A DNA stretch of 11,172 nucleotides from Devosia sp. (GTDB lineage Bacteria; Pseudomonadota; Alphaproteobacteria; Rhizobiales; Devosiaceae). The position numbers were made by a program, and so were the translations under genes. This document shows, in pieces, positions 1 to 7,168 of the stretch; the first letter of the stretch is position 1; each line of letters begins with the position of its first letter. The notes below the pieces were generated by a model. It was not told where the DNA came from and ran no database searches. It saw only the letters and a program-made list of their open reading frames with translations. The stretch spans positions 1 through 11,172 of the forward strand of contig JAQGKG010000391.1 of the NCBI GenBank assembly GCA_028290245.1, read 5' to 3'.

Positions 1-384
1 ATTGCCGGACATCAGAAAATACTCGATTTCACTGCCAGCCGGCGGCTGAGCCTGCGGGCTGCCAGTGCCGGAAGCTCGATTTTTCTGTTGCGCTACGGCA
101 CCTCGCGGGAATCCAGCGCGGCGCATCTGCGCTGGCGGCTGACCCCGACGCTGAGTGCCCGCAAGCGCTTCGATCCCATGGCGCCGGGCGCGCCGCGCTG
201 GCGGGCCCAATTGGAGAAGGGTGTTCTCCTCAAACAGCAAACCGAATGGCTCCTGGGTTGGACGCAAGATGGATTTACAACACTCGATGCTGCACGCCGC
301 CACGCAAATCGGATTGCTGCCGAGCCGCCGCTTCCTGGCATTATACCTGCCTACCTGGCCGACCGATTACCTGAAACGGCGTGA
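1..384 (+). CDS. imuA: ImuA, C-terminal part (SOS mutasome RecA-like protein), truncated by window edge
   Basis: The frame is open from base 1 to the TGA at 382-384, giving 127 visible residues; the start lies upstream of the window. ImuA is a RecA/SulA-like accessory factor that works with ImuB and the DnaE2 polymerase in SOS-induced, error-prone bypass of DNA lesions. The visible part matches the family's end: a TASRRLSLRAA segment, a hydrophobic strand ending in LLRYG, an ESSAAHLRWRLTP segment where related proteins have an SAA-x-TRWR-like stretch, and the APGAPRWRAQLEK segment. The Walker motifs would be upstream and cannot be judged. Its 3' end overlaps the start of imuB, and the order imuA-imuB-dnaE2 supports the call. 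The LexA-controlled promoter expected for this operon would also lie outside the window. The call rests on C-terminal resemblance plus gene order. Confidence 0.85.
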   Translation: MAGHQKILDFTASRRLSLRAASAGSSIFLLRYGTSRESSAAHLRWRLTPTLSARKRFDPMAPGAPRWRAQLEKGVLLKQQTEWLLGWTQDGFTTLDAARRHANRIAAEPPLPGIIPAYLADRLPETA

Positions 385-1936
385 TCCGTCGCTGAAAGGG
401 CCGACGGCGCTTTATGAGCGGATCAAGGGCGGTTTGCGGATTGCAGCACTGGATGTCGAAGCGGGGCGGGCAGGGCTCCGTATTGGGCAGAACCTTGCCG
501 ACGCGCGCGCCATGGTGCCGGGCCTTACAGTGGGTGAAATCGACCGGCCCATGCTCGAAGCGGTATTTGCCGACTTTGCCGATTGGCATTCCAATGCCAG
601 CCCGCTGGTCGCGGTAATGCGCGATGTGAGTGAGTTTGGCGATCTAGTGCTCGATATTACCGGAGTTGCGCACCTGTTCGGCGGCGAGCGCCCGATGCTG
701 CGGCTACTGCTCACCCGGCTGCGCGACCTGGGCTATACTGTCTCTGGCGCCATCGCGCCGACCATTGGCGCCGCTTGGGCCATTAGTCATTTCGCACGCA
801 GCCAGGTGGTCGAAGTTGCCGACGTCGATACCGTGCTCGATGCCCTGCCAGTCAATGCCCTGCGGCTAAGTCCCGCCCAGATTGCCGGACTGACCCAAAT
901 GGGGCTCAAGACCATCGGCCAGTTGCGTCCGCGCGAGCGAAAACCTTTGCAAGCCCGCTTTGGCCTCTCCCTGCTGCAGCGGCTCGACCAGGCTTTTGGC
1001 CTGCTCGAAGAACGCATGGTGCCGCGCATTCCCATTGCCGAACGCTATGCCGAGCGGCGCTTCGTCGATCCGATCGGATTGATGGACGATGTGATGATGA
1101 CGGCGCATGACCTAGCCATCCACCTGGCAATTCGGCTGGAGGCCGAAGGGCTAGGCGGGCAGGCTTTTCATCTCTTCCTCTACCGCGTCGATCACAAGGT
1201 GATGGCCTTCTCGGTCAATTCGGCCCGCCTGACGCGTGATCCCGAGCATATTGCCAAGCTGTTCTCCAATCGCTCTGAGCGGCTTGAGGGCGAGTACGAC
1301 GCCGGCTTTGGCATCGACATGATCCGGCTGGCAGTGAGTTCGACCGGCGAACTCGATGGGGTGCAATTGGGTGCCTTCGTTACCCAGGAAGGCGCCGAGG
1401 ATCTCGACCAGTTGCACGACAGGATGAGCAGTCGGCTGGGAACGCTGGCGGTGCTGCGCACAAAGTTTGTGGCCAGCCATATTCCCGAGCGGGCAGTGCG
1501 CCTGGTGCCGGCTATCGTGCATGTGCCCGATGCGCAAACGCGACCGCCACTAGAACTGGTGCGACCACTGCGGCTGCTGCCGGTGCCCGAACTGGTGGCG
1601 ATCAATGCCGAAGTGCCTGATGGCCTGCCGGCCTCGATGATCTGGCGACGGGTCGGCTACCGGCTTATCAAGGCCGCTGGGCCCGAGCGCCTGGGCGCCG
1701 AATGGTGGCGAAGCGGCCAGCGCCTGGAGCTGATGCCGCCCTTTGTTCCCAGAAAGCCCGAGCCCGGCGAAAAACCGGAAAAGCCGCCTTACATACCCAA
1801 TCTTGTGCAGTTCAATCCCGAGGCAGGAACCCGGGATTACTACATTGCCGAAGATGCCGATGGCCGAAGGTTCTGGATTTACCGCCAGGGTCTCTACGCC
1901 GGGACCAACTGGTATTTGCATGGGTTTTTCGCTTGA
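269..1936 (+). CDS. imuB: ImuB, Y-family polymerase-like mutasome hub without a polymerase active site
   Basis: About 555 residues from ATG 269. ImuB is a non-catalytic Y-family polymerase homologue that ties ImuA and DnaE2 to the beta clamp during SOS mutagenesis. The first Y-family motif reads RRFLALYLPTW (residues 20-30), without the metal-binding Asp. The second reads FGDLVLDITG, with Gly124-Asp125 where active enzymes have Asp-Glu. A helix-hairpin-helix/little-finger region follows, then a candidate clamp motif QLGAF (366-370). The C-terminal ImuB tail contains PERLGAEWW, RDYYIAEDADGRRFWIYR and the terminal WYLHGFFA, preceded by a Pro/Lys/Glu-rich linker (VPRKPEPGEKPEKPPYIP). The start is uncertain. 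ATG 269 has GGA six bases upstream; ATG 287 or TTG 314 are alternatives, and the frame stays open back to 155, but that extension reads inside imuA. It overlaps imuA by about 116 bases and dnaE2 by 4. Confidence 0.92.
   Translation: MDLQHSMLHAATQIGLLPSRRFLALYLPTWPTDYLKRRDPSLKGPTALYERIKGGLRIAALDVEAGRAGLRIGQNLADARAMVPGLTVGEIDRPMLEAVFADFADWHSNASPLVAVMRDVSEFGDLVLDITGVAHLFGGERPMLRLLLTRLRDLGYTVSGAIAPTIGAAWAISHFARSQVVEVADVDTVLDALPVNALRLSPAQIAGLTQMGLKTIGQLRPRERKPLQARFGLSLLQRLDQAFGLLEERMVPRIPIAERYAERRFVDPIGLMDDVMMTAHDLAIHLAIRLEAEGLGGQAFHLFLYRVDHKVMAFSVNSARLTRDPEHIAKLFSNRSERLEGEYDAGFGIDMIRLAVSSTGELDGVQLGAFVTQEGAEDLDQLHDRMSSRLGTLAVLRTKFVASHIPERAVRLVPAIVHVPDAQTRPPLELVRPLRLLPVPELVAINAEVPDGLPASMIWRRVGYRLIKAAGPERLGAEWWRSGQRLELMPPFVPRKPEPGEKPEKPPYIPNLVQFNPEAGTRDYYIAEDADGRRFWIYRQGLYAGTNWYLHGFFA
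1933..1936 (+). promoter_or_regulatory. TTGA start/stop overlap coupling imuB and dnaE2 translation
   Basis: The last two bases of the imuB TGA stop are used with the preceding bases as a TTG start for dnaE2 (TTG 1933-1935, TGA 1934-1936). No strong Shine-Dalgarno sequence is visible just upstream (the nearest is a weak ATGGG around 1920-1924). Re-initiation by ribosomes finishing imuB is therefore the likely way dnaE2 is translated. The overlap is seen directly; the coupling is inferred. Confidence 0.7.
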
Positions 1937-4900
1937 GCCAGATCGTCCAGCTTCAGCCCCAGGAACGTATCCGCCCGCGTCCGCCGGTGCCGGAGTTTGC
2001 CGAACTGGTCTCGACCACCAATTTCTCGTTCCTGCACAGCGGATCGTCGCCCGAGGAAATGGTGTCGGCGGCCATGCACCTTGGGCTGAGTGCTTTCGGC
2101 GTCGCCGACCGCAACAGTTTTGCCGGCGTGGTGCGCGGCTATGTCGTGGCGCGTGACCGCGATGAGCAAAGCTTTCCGGACTTTCGCTATCTGGTCGGCG
2201 TCCGGCTCTGCTTTGCTGATGGCAGCCCAGATATCATAGCCTATCCCACCAACCGCGTAGCGTATGGGCGGCTGTGCAAGCTGCTGACAGTGGGCAATCA
2301 GCGCGGTGAAAAGGGCAAGCCGATGCTCTACTTCACCGATCTATTCGGCTCTGGCGAGCCAAGCGCCATTGAGCAGGGACCCCCGGAAAACTATGCGCTG
2401 GGTCAGCTTTTCATCCTCATTCCGGACGAGAGCGACTGGGGCTTGACCGAACGGACGCTGGGCACGCTGGCGAGCAAAGCACCTGGAAATGTCTGGGTGG
2501 CCGGTGCGTTACGCTTTGACGGACAGGACCGAGCCCGTCTCAACCGAATCGATGAGATGGCCAAGCGCCATCGTGCCGCGATGCTGGCCAGCAATGACGT
2601 GCGCTACCACGAGCCCGACCGCCGCATGGTGCAGGATGTGGTGACCTGCATCCGCGAACACCTGACGCTGGAAACCGCCGGCTTCCGGCTTGCCGCCAAT
2701 GCAGAGCGGCATCTCAAGCCAGCTTACGAAATGGCGCGGCTATTTCGTGAACATCCCAACGCCATCACCGAAACGCAACGCTTCATCGCGCGCATCGAGT
2801 TTTCGCTAGCGCAGCTCAAATACAATTATCCGGAAGAAACCGTCGGTAATTGCGAAACCGCGCAGCAAACACTGGAGCGACTGACCTGGGAGGGAGCAGC
2901 AAAACGCTTTCCCAAGGGAGTGCCCGATAGCATTAAGGGTACCATTTGGACGGAGCTCTGCCTGATTGGCTATAAAGGCTATGCCGCTTATTTTCTGACG
3001 GTGCATGACATCGTGATGTTTGCCCGCGACGAGCGCAAAATCCTCTGCCAGGGGCGCGGCTCGGCAGCAAATTCCTGCGTCTGCTTTTGTCTCCATATCA
3101 CTGAGGTCAATCCGGAAAAAAGCACGCTGGTGTTCGGCCGTTTCATCTCCACCGAGCGCGATGAGCCGCCCGATATCGACGTCGATTTCGAGCATGAGCG
3201 GCGCGAGGAGGTGATGCAGTATGTTTACAAGAAGTACGGCGGCAAGCGCACCGGTCTGACTGCCAACGTCATTTCCTATCGCTCCAAAAGCGCCATTCGC
3301 GAGACGGCAAAAGTGTTCGGCGTGTCGGAGGACACCGTGGCGGCGCTCAACCAGTTGCACTGGGGCTGGGGCCAAAAACTCGATCTGGGCGACATGGCGA
3401 CGATCGGGCTGAGCCCGGACGATCCGGTGCTGGCCCAGATGTTCGAAGTGGTCAAAGTGCTGCGTGGCTTCCCACGCCATCTCAGCCAGCATGTCGGCGG
3501 CTTCGTCATCACCCGCGATTCGCTGGAAAGCCTGGTGCCGATCGGCAAGACGGCGATGGACAGCCGGCAGATCATCGAGTGGAACAAGGACGATATCGAC
3601 GCGCTGGCCATCCTCAAGGTCGATATATTGGCACTGGGCATGCTGAGCTGCCTGCGGCGTGCCTTCGAGCTGATGGAGCATCATTATAAGCGAAGACTGG
3701 CGCTGGTCGATCTGCTCGACGAGGAGGACGATCTGGACCAAAGCAAGAAGGCGCAGGTCTATGCGATGATCCAGCGCGCCGACACGATCGGCGTGTTCCA
3801 GATCGAGAGCCGGGCGCAGATGTCGATGCTGCCGCGGCTCAAGCCGGAAAAGTTCTATGACCTGGTGATCGAGGTGGCGATTGTCCGGCCTGGTCCGATC
3901 CAGGGTAACATGGTGCATCCCTATCTCCGGCGACGGCAGGGGCTGGAACAGCCGGTCTATTACAACGACAAGCTGAAGGACGTGCTGCATCGCACCCTTG
4001 GAATTCCGCTGTTCCAGGAACAGGCGATGCAGATTGCCATTGTCGGGGCGGGTTTTTCGCCCGGCAAGGCCGATAGTCTGCGCCGCGCCATGGCGGCTTG
4101 GCGGCGCAACGGCAAGATTGCCCAGTTCGGCGATGAATTTATGGCCGGAATGGCGGCCAACGGTTACCCGCCCGAATTTGCCAAAAACTGCTTCGCGCAG
4201 ATCCAGGGCTTTGCCGAATATGGCTTTCCCGAAAGCCATGCGGCGTCGTTTGCGCTGCTTGTCTATGCGTCGTGCTGGCTCAAATGCCATTACCCGGATG
4301 TGTTCGCCTGCGCGCTGCTCAATTCACAGCCGATGGGCTTTTACGCGCCGAGCCAGATTATCCGCGACGCGATCGAGCATGGCGTTGAGGTTCGGTCGGT
4401 GGACGTCAACCTGTCTGATCTCGAATGCGTGCTTGAAGAAAGCCGGGACGGCGAAGGCCAATTCCGCTGGGCACGCGATCATCTGTGGTCACAACATGCC
4501 GACATGGCAGGCGACATTCATTCCAGGAAAGCCATTCGGCTCGGTTTTTCCCAAGCCATCGGCGTGTCTGATGCGGATATCAACATTATCGTCGCACGCC
4601 GCGGCGCCGGCTATGATTCGGTGCGCGATCTCTGGCTGCGGACCGGCGTTTCCATCGCCAGCCTGGAAAAGCTGGCCCATGCCGACGCCTTTGTTTCACT
4701 CGGCCTCAATCGACGCGAGGCGCTGTGGGTCGTCAAAGGGCTGATTGGCACGTATGGCGCCGATACGTTGCCGCTGTTCCAGGCAGCGGGCGAGGTCGAG
4801 ACAGATGCCGATATGGAATCAGACCTCCCCAAGATGCTGATGGGCGAGGAAGTGATCCACGATTATTCGACGCTGTCCTTTTCGCTTAAAGGGCATCCCC

Positions 4901-5385
4901 TGCAATTTATTCGCCCCGTCCTTGATGCACGGCGCATCACGCGGTCGGATCAGTTGCGCGAGGCCAAGCCGGGCAGCAGGGTGGAAGTGGCAGGCCTTGT
5001 GCTGGTGCGACAGCGTCCTGGCACGGCGAAAGGCATCATCTTTGCTACCCTCGAGGATGAGGCTGGTGTCGCCAATATCGTGATCTGGCCAAAGGTGTTC
5101 GAAGCCAACCGCAAGACCGTGCTGGGCAGTCGCATGATGGCTGTGCGCGGAAAATTACAACGCGAGGGCCTCGTCATTCACATCATCGCCGAGCAGTTGA
5201 CCGACATGACTGGCCACCTGCTCGATCTGGCGCATGGCGTCGACATTGGCGACCGGATCCTGGCGCGTGGCGACGAGGGCAAGTCGGGGCCTCATCCGAG
5301 CCGCGACCGCAATGCGATGCTGGAAATCGAGAAAGCTCGCCGCACGGCCTACGCAGCTTTACCGGGTGGCCGGAATTTCCATTAG
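1933..5385 (+). CDS. dnaE2: DnaE2 (ImuC), error-prone DNA polymerase III alpha subunit
   Basis: About 1150 residues, close to the usual DnaE2 length. It is the C-family polymerase that does the mutagenic synthesis in the ImuA-ImuB-DnaE2 system. Domains in order: PHP domain starting FAELVSTTNFSFLHSGSSPEE (from residue 22); polymerase palm with PDIDVDF (catalytic Asp414 and Asp416) and the third Asp564 in KVDILALG; VRPGPIQGNMVHPYLRRRQG and LFQEQAMQIA in the fingers; tandem helix-hairpin-helix region (about 877-936); OB fold (about 1017-1090, VEVAGLVLVRQRPGTAKG); and the typical end GRNFH. The PHP residues TTNFSFL differ from the His-rich replicative version, as in other DnaE2. I chose TTG 1933 because it overlaps the imuB stop as TTGA and places residue 22 at the PHP start. 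The frame stays open further upstream but there reads inside imuB, and the next ATG would cut into the PHP domain. Confidence 0.95.
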   Translation: MSQIVQLQPQERIRPRPPVPEFAELVSTTNFSFLHSGSSPEEMVSAAMHLGLSAFGVADRNSFAGVVRGYVVARDRDEQSFPDFRYLVGVRLCFADGSPDIIAYPTNRVAYGRLCKLLTVGNQRGEKGKPMLYFTDLFGSGEPSAIEQGPPENYALGQLFILIPDESDWGLTERTLGTLASKAPGNVWVAGALRFDGQDRARLNRIDEMAKRHRAAMLASNDVRYHEPDRRMVQDVVTCIREHLTLETAGFRLAANAERHLKPAYEMARLFREHPNAITETQRFIARIEFSLAQLKYNYPEETVGNCETAQQTLERLTWEGAAKRFPKGVPDSIKGTIWTELCLIGYKGYAAYFLTVHDIVMFARDERKILCQGRGSAANSCVCFCLHITEVNPEKSTLVFGRFISTERDEPPDIDVDFEHERREEVMQYVYKKYGGKRTGLTANVISYRSKSAIRETAKVFGVSEDTVAALNQLHWGWGQKLDLGDMATIGLSPDDPVLAQMFEVVKVLRGFPRHLSQHVGGFVITRDSLESLVPIGKTAMDSRQIIEWNKDDIDALAILKVDILALGMLSCLRRAFELMEHHYKRRLALVDLLDEEDDLDQSKKAQVYAMIQRADTIGVFQIESRAQMSMLPRLKPEKFYDLVIEVAIVRPGPIQGNMVHPYLRRRQGLEQPVYYNDKLKDVLHRTLGIPLFQEQAMQIAIVGAGFSPGKADSLRRAMAAWRRNGKIAQFGDEFMAGMAANGYPPEFAKNCFAQIQGFAEYGFPESHAASFALLVYASCWLKCHYPDVFACALLNSQPMGFYAPSQIIRDAIEHGVEVRSVDVNLSDLECVLEESRDGEGQFRWARDHLWSQHADMAGDIHSRKAIRLGFSQAIGVSDADINIIVARRGAGYDSVRDLWLRTGVSIASLEKLAHADAFVSLGLNRREALWVVKGLIGTYGADTLPLFQAAGEVETDADMESDLPKMLMGEEVIHDYSTLSFSLKGHPLQFIRPVLDARRITRSDQLREAKPGSRVEVAGLVLVRQRPGTAKGIIFATLEDEAGVANIVIWPKVFEANRKTVLGSRMMAVRGKLQREGLVIHIIAEQLTDMTGHLLDLAHGVDIGDRILARGDEGKSGPHPSRDRNAMLEIEKARRTAYAALPGGRNFH

Positions 5386-5672
5386 GCCAGCAGCTTATCA
5401 ATGGCTTGGGCAAGCGAGATGTCTTTTTCGCTCAGCCCGCCGGCATCATGAGTCGAGAGGCTGATGGTGACGCTGTCGTAGCTGTTGGACCAATCGGGAT
5501 GGTGGTCGGCTTTCTCGGCCTCAAGGGCCACCCGGGTCATGAAGCCAAAGGCTTCGGAAAAGCTCTTGAACTTGAAGACGCGACTGATGGCATCTGCCGC
5601 TTGATCATGGGTCCAGTTATGCAGGCCGCGCAGTCCGGCCTGACGTTCCTGATCGTTGAGCTTGTCGACCAT
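5382..5672 (-). CDS. phhB: 4a-hydroxytetrahydrobiopterin dehydratase (pterin-4a-carbinolamine dehydratase)
   Basis: A 96-residue protein of normal family length. The enzyme dehydrates 4a-hydroxytetrahydropterin, the product of aromatic amino acid hydroxylases, so that the pterin cofactor can be recycled; it is cytosolic. The hallmark is EKADHHPDWSNSYDSVTISLSTHDAGGLSEKDISLA, with His57-His58-Pro59 and Asp60-Trp61 forming the active-site signature, preceded by the FKFKSFSEAFGFM segment. ATG 5672 was chosen over upstream starts (5687, 5843) because AAGGTG lies six bases before it and the protein then begins at the family's normal N-terminus. Its TAA stop overlaps the dnaE2 TAG on the other strand. 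No phenylalanine hydroxylase gene is next to it, so its partner enzyme is not shown here; stand-alone copies are common in alphaproteobacteria. Confidence 0.93.
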   Translation of the reverse strand: MVDKLNDQERQAGLRGLHNWTHDQAADAISRVFKFKSFSEAFGFMTRVALEAEKADHHPDWSNSYDSVTISLSTHDAGGLSEKDISLAQAIDKLLA

Positions 5673-5796
5673 TGTGTTCACCTTCATCCCAAAATCTCGC
5701 CGCAACCGCGGCCCGCCGTCACTCGCTTTAACATGCTGGCAAGACGTTTCGTCGCAGCGTGCAGGAAAACAAGAGACTTCGGCCGGAGGACATTGC
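5673..5796. promoter_or_regulatory. Divergent intergenic region between phhB and the sugar-binding protein gene
   Basis: This 124-bp stretch lies between two genes transcribed away from each other, so it must carry the promoter of each. I could not pick out convincing -35/-10 pairs. A GACG-TTT-CGTC mini-palindrome lies near 5744-5754. The Shine-Dalgarno GGAGGA at 5785-5790 serves the plus-strand gene, and AAGGTG (minus strand, 5679-5684) serves phhB. Confidence 0.45.
5785..5790 (+). promoter_or_regulatory. Ribosome binding site fixing the GTG start of the sugar-binding protein
   Basis: GGAGGA is a near-perfect anti-16S match, six bases before GTG 5797. It decides in favour of this start over the longer open frame that begins at 5656, and it places the signal peptide exactly at the N-terminus. 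Confidence 0.85.
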
Positions 5797-7035
5797 GTGA
5801 ATTGGACCAAGCGACTAGTCGGGCAAACCATTGCGCTGGTCATGGCTATTCCGGCTGTGAACGCCGCCGATATCGTTGTCTATCACAACTGGGCTTCGCC
5901 CGCCGAGCTGGCCGCGCTCAATGTGCTGCGCGGAGCCGTGGAGGCTGAGGGTAACCACTGGCTGCCGCTGGCCATTCCCCATGATGCAGACGGAGACATG
6001 AACGTTATGGAGCTGATCGACGCTGGCGTGCCGCCCAATGTATTCCTGCAGTTGCAGCCGGATATCTACCGCTCACTGGAGCAGCGCGGGCAGTTGCTGC
6101 ATCTTAATGAGCAGTTCGCCGCCAGCGGGGTGCTAGAGCAATTGCCCGCAGTGGTACGCAACGCCATCACCGTGGATGGATTGATCGTCAAGGTGCCGGC
6201 AACCATCCATGCCGATGCGATGATTTTTTACAATCGCGCCGTCGCTCGTGCCGCGGGCGTCGATCCGGAAAGCTGGACGTCACTCGACGCCATGTGGGCC
6301 GATCTGGACAAGGTGCAGGCCGCGGGCTTTGAACCCATTGCCATGGGTGCACAGCCCTGGCAGGTCGGCTATCTCACGCATGCACTGGTTGCCAGCCTCG
6401 CCGCTCCGGGCGTCTATGCCGGGCTCTACGGCGAGACTGTCGATCCGACGGTGCTCGACGATCCGAGCCTTGTCACGGTGTTCGAGTGGCTGCGACGTTT
6501 TCAGCAAAAGGCCGACGACAATGCAACCGACCGCGACTGGAACATGGCAACCAGTGCGGTGATCGGTGGCAAAGCACTGCTGCAGTTGCAGGGAGACTGG
6601 ATGAAGGGTGAATGGCACGCCGCCGGCAAGAGCGAAGCGCGCGATTTTGGCTGCATATTCGTGCCGGGTGCGGCCCATGTGCCAGTCACAGTTGATAGCT
6701 GGGGTCTTCTAGGCGGAGTTTCGCCTGAAGCCGAGGCGGCCGAGCGGGCCTTTGCCACAGCCGTAGTCGATGTCACAGTGCAGGCCCGTTTTGCCGCTGC
6801 CAAAGGCTCGACGCCGGTGCGAATGGACGCGCGAGAGGGGATCGATGCGTGCTCGCGCAAAGTGTTGCAAGCACTCGACCGGCCTGATTTTGCTTTGCCG
6901 ACTCCCCACCTGACGTCCTCCCTGGGCTGGGTCACGGCGGTCTGGGAGGTGGCCAACGCCTTTTGGAACGATCCGGAAATAACCCCTGCCACGGCCATAG
7001 CGGCGCTTAAGGTCAAAGCCCAATTTGGCCATTAA
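5797..7035 (+). CDS. Periplasmic sugar-binding protein, glucose/mannose ABC transporter type
   Basis: 412 residues from GTG 5797, which has GGAGGA six bases upstream. An upstream extension to 5656 would run into the phhB leader and add a non-signal-like sequence. The first 23 residues form a Sec signal peptide: basic NWTKR, a hydrophobic core, and a VNA cleavage site before ADIVVYHNW. The mature protein resembles family 1 solute-binding proteins that deliver glucose or mannose to ABC importers, for example AALNVLRGAVEAEG, PATIHADAMIFYNRAVARAAG, DRDWNMAT (from residue 245) and LQGDWMKGEW (around 265-272). It should act in the periplasm. No permease or ATPase gene lies on either side, so it is either an orphan serving a transporter elsewhere or a sensory binding protein. 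The substrate cannot be read from sequence alone. It differs from typical members in the HNW near the N-terminus, where I recall HWW being common. Confidence 0.85.
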   Translation: MNWTKRLVGQTIALVMAIPAVNAADIVVYHNWASPAELAALNVLRGAVEAEGNHWLPLAIPHDADGDMNVMELIDAGVPPNVFLQLQPDIYRSLEQRGQLLHLNEQFAASGVLEQLPAVVRNAITVDGLIVKVPATIHADAMIFYNRAVARAAGVDPESWTSLDAMWADLDKVQAAGFEPIAMGAQPWQVGYLTHALVASLAAPGVYAGLYGETVDPTVLDDPSLVTVFEWLRRFQQKADDNATDRDWNMATSAVIGGKALLQLQGDWMKGEWHAAGKSEARDFGCIFVPGAAHVPVTVDSWGLLGGVSPEAEAAERAFATAVVDVTVQARFAAAKGSTPVRMDAREGIDACSRKVLQALDRPDFALPTPHLTSSLGWVTAVWEVANAFWNDPEITPATAIAALKVKAQFGH

Positions 7036-7070
7036 AACCCACGTTCACGTATTAAGGACACATTGACTCT

Positions 7071-7099
7071 CCTATTGGGAAAAAGCCGCATCCAATAGG
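7071..7099. repeat. Perfect 8-bp inverted repeat upstream of the GGDEF/EAL gene
   Basis: CCTATTGG (7071-7078) and CCAATAGG (7092-7099) are perfect inverted copies separated by 13 bases. They sit 36 bases after the sugar-binding protein stop and 70 bases before the GGDEF/EAL start. No T-run follows on either side, so a rho-independent terminator is unlikely. The spacing would suit a dimeric repressor or an mRNA hairpin. Confidence 0.5.
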
Positions 7100-7156
7100 C
7101 AGTTGGGGCGTTGGCAAGGCGTTCTTAATGCCTCAGGCGCTCTGATCGGCCCGAAC

Positions 7157-7162
7157 AAGGGG
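7157..7162 (+). promoter_or_regulatory. Ribosome binding site fixing the GTG start of the GGDEF/EAL protein
   Basis: AAGGGG lies six bases before GTG 7169. The in-frame ATG at 7193 has only a weak AAAGA upstream. The GTG start is therefore preferred, although the shorter form starting MPALDYVS cannot be excluded. Confidence 0.65.
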
Positions 7163-7168
7163 AATTGA

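Noticed and set aside
1702..1932. N-terminal extension of dnaE2 by 77 codons
   Set aside because: It reads through the imuB coding sequence, contains no family sequence, and the PHP domain begins only after 1933.
2806..4290. Long open frame (494 codons) on the minus strand inside dnaE2
   Set aside because: It is the GC-driven antisense shadow of dnaE2, whose own frame contains all polymerase motifs. The translated product is rich in His, Arg and Gln without any recognisable domain.
5643..5660. LexA box of the alphaproteobacterial GTTC-N7-GTTC type
   Set aside because: GTTC is followed by GTTG at a 6-base spacing, and it lies inside the phhB coding sequence. The SOS promoter of the mutasome should be upstream of imuA, outside the window.
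5656..5796. Upstream extension of the sugar-binding protein
   Set aside because: The extension overlaps the start of phhB on the other strand, and a strong ribosome binding site with a signal peptide follows GTG 5797.
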